Shown here piece after piece: positions 42,343 to 54,300 of a stretch of DNA of 64,000 bases; positions within the stretch are counted from its first letter, which is position 1, and each line of letters opens with the position of its first letter. Origin of the DNA: a virus; IMG/VR virus record IMGVR_UViG_3300006947_000003, positions 1 to 64,000 of that record. One strand, given 5' to 3'. The position numbers were made by a program, and so were the translations under genes. The notes under the pieces were generated by a model, which did no database searches, had not been told where the DNA came from, and saw only the letters and a program-made list of their open reading frames with translations.

Positions 42343-45300
42343 TTAGCTCTTTATGTAAGTCGGTTCATCAAGTAAGAAATTAGCCTGAGTCGTGGTTGAA
42401 TTTTGCAAGCCTAATCCGTTACTAGCATTACTACCTTGTGTAGTATACCAAGTTTTATCATGTGCTGATGGTATCTCTTGTCTAGTACTAACATCTATAA
42501 CATCACTATGTATTGGGTGACTTGCTGGAATATGTGTTCCACTAGTTCCGCGTCGTAGTCTTGATATTGTATTTGTTGCTATATCTAGATGTAAGTATTC
42601 TATTCTCTCGCCGCCGATCCACACAATACCGGGCATGTTGCTAGTATCATCCGGTACCGCAAATTGCTGAGCATTGTTTACTACTATTTCAGTATGCGAT
42701 GATAATAGCTCTGCGGCAGTAGTTGCTTTGTGTTTATTTGATATCCTGTAATAATGATTCTTATCAAATAAATCTTTAAAGATTTTAAATCCAATTGCCG
42801 GCTGTATAATTTCTTCTGTAAATTGTGTTATTATTGTTATGTCAGTTGCTTGTAGTGTACTAGCGAATGCTAATTTACTACCAAGCAGTTTGTAATCATA
42901 GTTCGGTACCATCTTAACACCATTTTTAGTTACCCACAAGTAAGATACATTAGTAGGATTTCTAAATAAACTAAACTCTGCTATATTTACAACACTTGCA
43001 GTTACGGCATCAAACGGCACAGATTCAAATCCTCTAACATCAAATCCAATATCAGTAGTAATAGCACTAGTTGAGCCACCTTTAAATGTTTCTGTTGTAA
43101 CTTTTAGTTTATTATGATTATTAAACGTTGTTACTACTAATGAGTCTGATCCACTCCACGTTCCGCCTGTGATTGTTAATGTTGTAGCATCAGTTAAAAT
43201 ATAATCAGCATTTGTAGTTACAGCAACATCAATTTTAGAACTAGCCGATGGTGCCTCGTCTAATTGAACTGCTTTTATTGTGCTATCTGATCCAGTAACT
43301 ATACTATAATTTGTAGTTTGTACACCGTTAATATAAACTCGTGTGTCGCTTTTTGTTAATGTTGCATGGTCAATATCTGCTTTTGTGGATAAATCGTATG
43401 TTGCTGAACTGGAATCGTTTGTTAGGTACGTGAACACCGGTGGGCGTAATCTTGTTCCGTTAAGTTCGACAATAATTTTATCTGTTCTTGCTAAAAATGT
43501 ATCGGCTCCGTCTGTTAATGTAAATGTTCTAGTGCTATCAGTTACAGTCCAGTCGTCTATTGTTACCTTACTAAATGTTCTAGTAGCAGATGATGCCACA
43601 TCAAATAACATAACTCGCACTTGGTCTGTTGCAGATAACGCGGTAGCCGGTGTCCAGGTTGTTTCTGTGCCGCTGGCGGCTAATGTTCCAGTTGTATTGT
43701 GTACGCCATTAACTGTAATAAAGTTTTGTTTAGTTGATATTAATGAATACGCTATTGGTAGATTAACAACAGTCTGACCAGCAATTGCTTGTTGTTCAAA
43801 ATCAAGTAACACACTATTACCGGTATTACCGAAGCTAGTTAGATGTATGATTTCGTTGTTTACTGGAGCAGTAGTGAACGTAATTTTATTATCAACCCAG
43901 TCAACGGTGTAGAGCGTAGAAGAAACTTTACCTGATGATCTAGAATATACAAGAACTGCTTGATCTGTTCCTGTTTTATCATCACCAAATTTAAATACTT
44001 TATTAGTTCCATCGCCTTTGTAATTTATACTATAAATTGGAAAGCCTAACGCATCATCATTGTCTGTATCTGTGCTAGGCGACGTGAACACGTTTATGCT
44101 TAATGAGTCAAACACTCTACCGGGCACAAATTCTTCAGGAGCATGTGAACTATAAGCATCAACAAATTTACTACTTCCATCTACAATAATATCTTCAGGT
44201 CGTAATCCTAATTGTGTATCATCAAATTTACCCTGTAAAGTTAAGTCGATATCTTTTGAACTTAAAATAAATCGACCGTCACTGTCGATTTCAAAGTTAT
44301 CAAACGGTTCAGTATCAAATGCACTGTGATCAAAGTTTGGTTCGTCTGAGAATAGTGGTCCTTGAACTTTTGTTCCTGGATATGTGATACCTTTAAATAT
44401 TGCTCCCAAGTCTACAGCATCTTGTCCTGCTTTAGGACTGTAATATGCCATAGTTCTATCCATTGCATTATTAAATGTAGCATCTGCCTTAATTGTTAAG
44501 TTATCACTATCAAATGTTGCTCCTGACGTAAAGCCCGTGTTAACTGTATATGCTTCTTTTAAGTGTTGGATGATATCGGTTGTAGTATAAGCAGTATTTT
44601 TAGTCCATGTTTTAACATCGGAACTAAATTTAATTCTATCAAATTTTAACGTTTCTTTTATTTTTCTTATATTGTTATTTTTTATAACAGCATACAAGTT
44701 TGTTGCTATTGTTGGACTACCACCGGTAATTGTAATAGCAGGTGTTGTAAGATATCCACTGCCCTTAGTTGTTACTGTTACACTATTAACTCGTCCGCCA
44801 CTTATAGTACACGTTGCTGTAGCAGTAACACCACCTGCAGGCGCGGCCGCAATTGTTATTACTGGTGCTGTAGTATATCCAGTTCCTTGCCAGTTTATAC
44901 GAATGTCGTCGACATAATAAGAATGATTATCTTTCCACATTTTGTAAGCAGTATTTGTTGTAAGTGTAGTAGCGTCGTGGCCCTTTTCTTTATTAGGTGA
45001 CCTAAACGTTTTAGTAATACTGTCGTATGTAGCTGGTAAATCGAAGTCTGAAGTGTCACCTAAATATGTTTCTAGTTTAGTGTAACCTAATACGTATTCT
45101 CTAATCTTAGAATGATACGGTTTTACTTCATTGATATAGCTTTTAACAAATTCTTGGTTATCTCTTTGGTATGTTGGAAATTGATCTAGTGCCCGTAAAT
45201 TATGTTTAACTTGGATGAAACTAGTTTTGAACATCCAATCAACATGTGACTGTTCTTGTAATACAAATTTCAATAAAACAAACATTAACTTGTTGTGTTC

Positions 45301-48300
45301 ATTTTTTAAATCGTGAACTAGAATTTGGTCTTTAATCGCATCAATAATATTCCTAGTTTCAATTTGAGGTTCTGTATCCATTAAATTAAAGTCGTAACCG
45401 TCTGTGTCAAAACCGTAACTAGTTTTAACATAATCATACAAGTCATCACCGAATTTTAATGTTCCGTCTTTTTGACCTATTAGTGTGTGCTTGCCGGATG
45501 TTTTAATATATAAATCCCAACTAGTACCTTTTGTTATTTTAATAATACTTTTATCTGCTATTGTAGTAGCATTTTCATACACTTTGTTAAAATCAGTATA
45601 ACGATAATCAATGTTAGTATCCGTACTATAACCAGTGTCGTACCAGTCTATAAATGCCCAGAACTTTTTAGTATCGTAACTTTGCGTTCTAGACCGTAAC
45701 CAAGTATTATCGGATTGTAATGTATGGATGCTCCAGCGACCGTTAACTACAGAATCAGTTATTACCGCTACTTTGTATCCTGTTTCTTTAAGAGCTACTC
45801 TGATATAACCCAATTCTGTTATTGAATTTACAGTCTCATTGTATTCCAATGAAGTCGTTAACGGTAACGGTTCTTCTTCGTTTAGCACAGAATAATCTAA
45901 ACTGTCACTGATATTATACTTTTTAATAACAGCATTCACGTATGTGATATACTCTTTTAAAGCAAGATATCTATTCATAAACACGCCCTGTCTTGGCCGT
46001 ATATCAATACCGTACTTGTCGCCAACACTTAGGTTAATATCTGGGACAATGTTGCCCTGTTTATCTGCACCTGCTAAACTATCTTTAATTTTCTTAAATA
46101 GGTCTACAGGTATTTCAAGTTGTGTACTGCCTTCTGGGATTAATTCCCACTCTGTGTGTAGTATTTTATCGTTCGGTTTCTTATCATATTCAACTGCTAA
46201 TACTGTATTGTTTGCTTCTATATACTTTGCTGTATTAACTAGTGCTACTTGATTTTTTCCTATAAATTGAGCATAAGCAGAACCGTTTGTTACAGGATCT
46301 GTAATCAGTTTTTTAATTGTTTCTGTACTTAATGTTTTTCCTTCATGTACAGTTGTTTTGCTAGTTGCCCAGAAGTAGTATTTTGTTTCTAGTAAGTTTG
46401 TAATAGTGTTAATTTTTTGTATTTCAACATACGCACTATCACCATATTTTGCTGTGCCTCCGGTATACACGCTAGGTTTTACAGTTGACTCGGTCCACTG
46501 GTAAATGCCAATAGTACTTCCTGGGAATAATCCACCCCAGAATAAAGATTTGTAATCAGCATTACCTTGTTCATAATTAATAAATTTAAGTTCGTTTATG
46601 TCCCACCAAATTTTTCCAATAAATATATCCTGGTTCCAATAAGCATCACTCTTATTAACATCTTTTGTTCCGTCGCTATAATTGTAAACTGCAGGATCCC
46701 ATGTTGTCTTATAATCAATATTCTGTTCGGCGGCTCCTATAATTTTTCCCTTAATAGGATCAATGTAATCTAAATATGTTACAATCTTATTTGTTTCTTT
46801 GTTGTACAAAAATACTTTATTAATTCTATCAATATCAACTAATGGTTCTTCCTTTGCATCTACTGAAAATAAGTCACCTGTTTTTTTATACGTTAAGACC
46901 TTGCCGGTATTTAATGTTATTCCGTCGTCATCGAGTGGAGCACTAACGTAAATAGTATCGTTAGTAATTGCTATACTAGATCCAAACTTGTCATTGCTAG
47001 ATAAGTTATTTGTGTATAAATTATCAGCTTCGACCCAGCTATTGCCTAGTTTTTGGAACACATGCGTAGAGCCTGTAAAGAATCTATTTGCTGTAAATCT
47101 AGTGCCGCTACTGTCAAATATAGTATTTTTAAGATCAACTGTTGTATAAACACGTGATGATCCACTTGGGCAACCAACAACAAGTAAGTTGTTGTTTCTG
47201 GAAACTTTAATGTTCTCGCCAAATTTGTGACCAGCGGTAATTTCTTGATTTAACGTAAGTGTTGTAGAATTAAACCAAGGAGCTAATCCGATGTCTTTAA
47301 AAATAGTGCCAGTTACCCCTGGAGTAACAATAATAGAATTCATCTTACCTACACTACTAGTAACAGTTAATACAGTACCTGCCGACGATGCTGTAATACC
47401 AGGTATATTTGCGTTATTGATATCAATTACAATACCTGATAATGTAGTAGTAGTAGACGTAACTTTATATCCATTAATGAAGAAACTTTCACCGGAGTTG
47501 TAAGATGTAAACCCTTCCGGCGATGATGTTACAACACATTTGTCATTAACTATGTTTTGATTCCTTTCAAATATCGAAACAGTTCCTGAATTTTCTACAA
47601 CGCCGTCACGTTCCGGAACACCAACATACACCGTTTGAGCCGATTCGTCTATCGCAATAGACGATGATCCAAATTGCCCGTCCACTTGTTTAGCAATGTC
47701 ACTTGGTGATATCATTTGTAACTGTCGCCACCTGTCGGTCCATAACGCTATTTCGTCACCTGTTATAGGTGCTGTTACAAATGTAATAGTATTGCCTGAT
47801 GATGACCATACCGTAGGCTGTTTTGTAATATTTGTACCGTTAACTGCTACAGTAATGTAACTCGCACTTGATCCTTCGGCTGTAAATGTTTTTGTAGTCC
47901 CGTCACCTACAAAACATTGCCAATGCCTGGTCTTAACTTCTACAGCACCCATTCTGCTTGTAGAATCGTCACCTACGGTGCTTCTATTAGGTGAACCAAT
48001 AGTAATGTGTCGACCTTGACTATCTATGCTAATAGTTTTACCATAGTCGGTATCTGTTCCGGTAAATGTCTCAACAAGTCTCCAGCCACCTAAAGAAGTT
48101 ACACTGATGTCACTGCTGGCAACCGGTGCCGTTGTGAACGTAATTACTTTAGTTATTGGGTTATATGTATAATCTCTTCCAGCTACGTAATCAGTACCAC
48201 CTATACGAATATATAATTCTTCTGCTGAACCAGGACTCCCAAGTGAAGTTAATGTAAACGTAGTATCAGATCCATCTCCGATAAATGTTTGTGTTAGAAT

Positions 48301-51300
48301 GGCATCCGGTTTAGCGTAGACTCTGTTATACACAAATACCTTTTTGTCGCCTGGCGCCGATACTACACACCATAACTCGTTAGCACTCATTTTTACATCA
48401 GTACCAAATTTAGCACTTGTTGTTAACCCTAACGGTTGAGATATTGTCCCTGGTAAAAATGTTCCACTTTTAGCGTCGTAATAATAAAATAGTACAGCAC
48501 CCTTACCACTATTTGAGTTAGGTGCTCCAGCAACGATCCAACGTTTTCCGTTATCCCATTCTTCGTATTTTCCTCTATGGTCTATATAGTTTTCATTATT
48601 TTTAAAAGGTCGCTCTGTAGGTGAGCCAGTACTAATACTTGCTCCTAATTCGTCAATGTTAGGAATGGTAGTTTCTATAACAGCACTATGGGTCATATTT
48701 ACTGGTTTAGGTGTGTATATCTGCAGTTTGTTTTTAGACTTTTGTCCTACTACTAACCACTGATTATTAATATCTGAACATATAGCATCACCAAATTCTT
48801 CATCTGCTACTCCTAGTAACGGAGTAATAGCTTGGCTTTCAGTATATTTTGTGTTCTTTTTTGCGACAAGCCAGCTTCCTGAATCATCTTTGTCGATATA
48901 AAACTTATCATTTGTTGACCAGCCTAATTTCGGTGCTGTAATCTTTTCTCCGTCTTTGAATCTAATACTTTTAAATTTTAATATAACTGTTGATCCGGCT
49001 TCTGCGTTCTTGCCGGATACCCCTGGACCGGATGTTGTAAATGATTGTAATGTAGGAATAGTTCTAATATCATAAACACCATTGCGGGTTACTGTTGTAC
49101 CATCTGTATGATAGTTTTTAATAGCAATAATATCTCCGACTGCTAGGCTGTGGTTGTCAGTTGTTGTCCATGTGTATGTTTCACCGTCAGCACCACCGTC
49201 GCAATTAACAACTTCTGTTGCTGTTGTGTCGAGGTATCTCATATCCCAATCGCCTGTAGAATCTTCTGCGATCCAAAGAGTAAATCCTATTTTAATTTTG
49301 TATAATATGTCTTTTAATGTGTCGGCATCTTTGTTGTAAAACAATGTTCCGTCAGCATCTGTTAATTTAGGATAACCAACATTAGGATATAATTCATCAT
49401 AAAATATATTGTTTTTATGTCCAGACACAAACGGTTTTCTAACAGGAACCCAGTCGTATGTTATATCCGAAGGTGCTTTATATAGTTGACTTGTTGTATA
49501 TTCTACTTTGCTGTTAACATCTGATTTGTTTTGTGTTGTTTTGTGTAATGTAATGGGCTGTGGGTTGTCAGTAAATCCTTCTTCATCTAATAAAATTTCA
49601 ACCCTAGAATTTAAATCAGTAGCGCCGTAGGCTGCATTTCTAATGGCCCATTCTTCGTAGTAACTAATATCACTGCTAATTTGGTCAAATTTACTTCTAA
49701 TTAATTTATCAACTGCGTTTTTTGTGCCTTTTTCCTGTAACATACCTTGATAAAATTTAACCTGACTCACATCATCAAGACCAATTTGGTCAAAGTAGCT
49801 TCTATTTTGATATGAGATAGCACCTTTACCGTATTTGTCAGTTTCGCTTTCTAGGTTAACTGTATTAACATCGTAAAAACTTTCAAAGTTCTTACCCAAT
49901 GTATCAAAGTTAGGTAGTAAGCCAATTTTAAATGAATCAGTTTGTGTCCAGTTTTCATATATAAACAAAGCTGTGCTTGTATGATTAGTCTTTGATGTAT
50001 ACATCAGATCTCTAAATGTAACAATATCACCTCTAACATAATTTGTATTTGCTACCCAACTCGGAACATCGCCGTCGTTGTAAATGAATCCTTCTGCTGT
50101 TAAACTACCGTCCCAGCCACCCGTCTTGTAACCAACTAGTCTTAACCTGTGCTGTCTATTACCTAAGCCAGGCTGGTATATAACATCATTAAATTTTGTT
50201 ATATTATTAAACACTAATACGTGTTCATACTGTACAAGTTTTGTATTAACAAAGTAAATTCCACCCTTGTCTAAGTTAGGGTATAATTCAAACTCACCGT
50301 CGCTTCTACTCATCTTGTAAGTATTAGGCCTTAGCGGTTCATATTTTTGATTTAATACATTTGTTTGTGCTTGACTGTTTGATAATGCGTCAGCGATGCC
50401 AATTGGTGTTATACATCTAATTCTACTAGAGCTAGGACTTAGTGTGATGACAGATCCCGGTAGCCAACCCTGTCCGGACCAGTGTACAAATTCCTTAACA
50501 CTCATCGCCCAGTTTGCCACTATTTTCTGTGAACCAAAATCTTCCATCCTATTATCAAAGTCATATCCGCTTGTAGTTAGGTACTTTTGATAAGAGAACA
50601 TAAAGTCTGCTACATCTTGTTTTGTATTAAATGTTGTACCATATGCTACTGCTGACTCTTCTACATAATAATCTTCCCATTCTGTTATTTTTTCTTCGTT
50701 AACGTCGTGTATTCTAAAGTTGCCATTTTCAATTGGCTTATGAATCGTAAATCTCGGGTTGGTTAAATCATAACCGTATACAGTATATCCACTAGCATTG
50801 CCTTGGACTATTACTCCACTGTATGGGATAGATTTAATTGGTCCTGTTTTATGTAGATGAACTGAATAATCTTCGTCTGGTATATAAACTGAGTTGCTTG
50901 TGCTACTTGGTGACACTTGTTCAGCTAACACTTTAATAAGTTTTTTATCTGTGTAACCTTCTAGTTTGTGAACTAATTTAATATCCAATGTAGTAATAAT
51001 ATTTGTTAAATTTGTTTTAACATCAACATTGAGCCAACGTAAGTAATCAGCAACGTAGTTTCCACATCCTTCGTATCGTGTTGTGGAAGTATCTACTTTT
51101 AAATCTGTTGGAGTCTGGCGCTGGTTTGTTAGTGTCATTACTAACTGGTCAGTTAATGTGTTTCTTACTATTTGGCTTTTATTGAATACTTGGCTTAAAT
51201 ATTCTGCTGGTCGGATTAATGACATTAAGTGTTGTACACTAAATGGGTAACTGCTAGAGTTCCTCCAAGCATGTTCCGAAGCCGCGCCATCACCAAATTT

Positions 51301-54300
51301 CCAAGCATGACTAGGTGATAAATCTCCCGAGTTAGGAGAAAGACAATCGATTGGTGATTTTAATTGCCCGTTTTCTGTTACAGGAATTAACGAATAGATG
51401 TCTGCCCGTTTGTACAATAAATCAACTGTGTACCCATCTACTTTAGCACTAGTATAGCGGTGTCCGTTCTTTACGTCATTCCATAGTACTTTGTTACCTG
51501 ATGTGTACGGAGCAGGACCGTATCTAGTTTCCCACCAACTTGGCTTTTGGCTCCAGCCAAACATTTCCCAAGAATTAGTATGAGGCTTGTACGTATCAAA
51601 GTAATATCTAAATAGACCCTTCCAGTGCCCTTGCTGTAATACTGTTTTATCGACACTATCTGTAAAGTTTTTATAATTCCATGTAGTTGATACATTAGCA
51701 TCAAATGTTGTGTTTTCTGTGTAAGGTATTCTGTGTTTCGTCACCCAACGTAGAAACTCATCTTCTAATATATCGTTAACTTGAGCTTCGGTGATGTCAG
51801 TAGCCCTAAAGCGACCAGGCGTATATTTTTTAATATTAAAAACGGTTTCTTGATATTCTGTTTTAATATTATTATACATTCGTTTTTCAAGTTCAAGTAT
51901 AACGTTGTCCCTGTTATCGCCATATGCTATTGTTCTACTTCCGTCGTGACCGACTATAACATTTTGAGTTACAGCATACGTATCGTCGCTGACTATTTCT
52001 GGTTTAAATTTTGGATATAATCCTAATTTTGTTGGCGTTGGCGCAACATAGTTTCCTAATGTATTTGTATAATCAACTATTTTTAACACATCGCCAATTG
52101 TTATTGTTTTAATTATTTTAACATTAGAACTCTCAGTTTCAAACGTATAGTCTAATCCATGATACAGTTGGGCGTTATTTAAGTATACTAATATAGCCCG
52201 ATTTCCCGGAACAGTATTATCAAATACACTAGATACTTCGTATGTCTTATCTCGGTCGTCTGTGATAGTATATGTTATTACGTCAGCATCAGCACCGTAA
52301 GGTATCATATCTGATGTGTAAAATGGGAATGTTGAACTTTTATTAGCATTAACACTTTCCATAACAGTATCAACAGTAGCACTAACATTTGTAAGGTCTA
52401 AGTTGTCTAATGTTTCGAGTGTAGTTAAGAACTTTGATTTAAATTTTTCGTATTCGGAATTAGCAAACTTTAATGAATCAACGTAGTTTAATTCACTTTG
52501 CTGACTTAAAAGCATCGGGAGAATCATCGACGAACTATGTTGAGTAATTAGCCCCTCTGTTGCTTTATAATTTTCTAAGTCTCTTAAATTGTTACTGCCT
52601 TGTAATGATCCAGTAAAAAATTTATTAGTATCAACTAATGCTGACACGTGGTTTTGTAATTGCCCCAATGTAATATTAGTAAATTTCTCGTTTTGTCCAT
52701 TGCTTTCTAAGTTTTTAGGAACAACATAATACGCACTTTTAGAAGTAGTTTTACTAAAAAATTGAATAGTAATCGAATCACCTAACACTTGAGTATTAGT
52801 TAATTTACAACTATACAATCCATTTTGCAATGCTATTGTGAATGCTGTTGTACGCTTATTGTTAATATAAACAAATACATTAGGCAATGCTGTTACAGAG
52901 GTATCTGGATTAGCGCCTAAGTCATATGATTTAATTGCTATATCATCAACTGTGTATTCTATTTGCTGAAACTGTCTACTGTGCTGTATACCTTTTTCCC
53001 AGCCGTTTGTATACGAAACTGTGTTGCTGTACGGGTGTGTTTTCTTTGCTAACGTAGTGGCAGTACTTACTGTTGCAACACCAGTTGTTTTTTTGTAATT
53101 AAATGTATCGTTAACGTATGTGTTATCGAATAAAATGTCGCCGACGTTGTTAAATGTTCTATACTTTAGCGGTATTCCTATAATAGTATCATTTTTACCA
53201 GTTCCTAAGGTGTACTTAAATAAACTGTTTCCTAAAAAGTCACTTGCTGGATATGTTGTTGTATCATTGATATTAATACCTGTACTGTCGTACAATTTAA
53301 ATATAGGATATTGATTTACTTTAGTTTTAGTTTGCGACGCAATCCAGTTAGCACCATCCCAATGGTATGTTTTTCCTTTGCCTACGGTTCCTTTGCTAAA
53401 GTAAATACTGCTTCCTGTAGTAACAGTTTCTTTGTCATAGTCAGTTAGTGTCATAGTTTCAGCAGTGGAATCACCGTCTATATCTCGCCAACCAATTGCC
53501 CAGGGATTTTTTCTAGTTTGTAAGTCATTATCTTTTGCAAAGATAATGTTATCTAGTCCGGATAAACTTACACCATCAACATAATAACCTGAACTGCCAT
53601 GTACACTCGACAACGCATCAGTGGTAGTTGTATCGATTAATTCCATTCCACTAACACCAATAGTGCCGTGATTAAATAAGTGTAGGCCAGCATCATATTG
53701 TATAATTGGCCTTACGGCTCTTAAACTATCATCAATGATTGTTACTTCACTGTTATATGTTGCTGTTGTTGTAATAATATCTTTATGGAACCACTTGTTG
53801 CCTCTGCTCCAAGCATTTTTATCTGTTGCTCCGCGAGTCATTACAATGTAATCTTTATTGTCTAGATCGGTTTCAGGGGCAACTAGCGTAGTGTCAACAA
53901 GGTGGATTTTGTCGCCAACACCTTCGATATAATATGATTTATTTTGGTATTTTGTTTCTGAAATTGTTGTGTCAAATGTTATTTTTAATCCATTAGTAAA
54001 CACAATACCATTAGGTGCAGTATATGTTTTCTTTCCTAAAAAGTCTGTCGATTCTATTGAGGTAGTAACAGCATTGGCAATTTTAATTGTGCCATACGTA
54101 GTTTTATTAGTACCGTGTTGATAATAAAGTGTATCTAACTTTGCTGTTAGTACAGGTACAACTGTAAGATGATTAGTAGAGGTTTCTTTATAAAAATGTC
54201 TTCCGGCATATGTAGTTCCCTCTGTTATGTATATCTTGTCTGTAAATGTTACATTAGCAATTTTTGATAATACAATTCTAGAATTAACAATGTTAATACG

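Noticed and set aside
51471-51704. 77-aa minus-strand ORF within the giant baseplate gene
   Set aside because: It is in another frame of a long real gene and has no homologous look.
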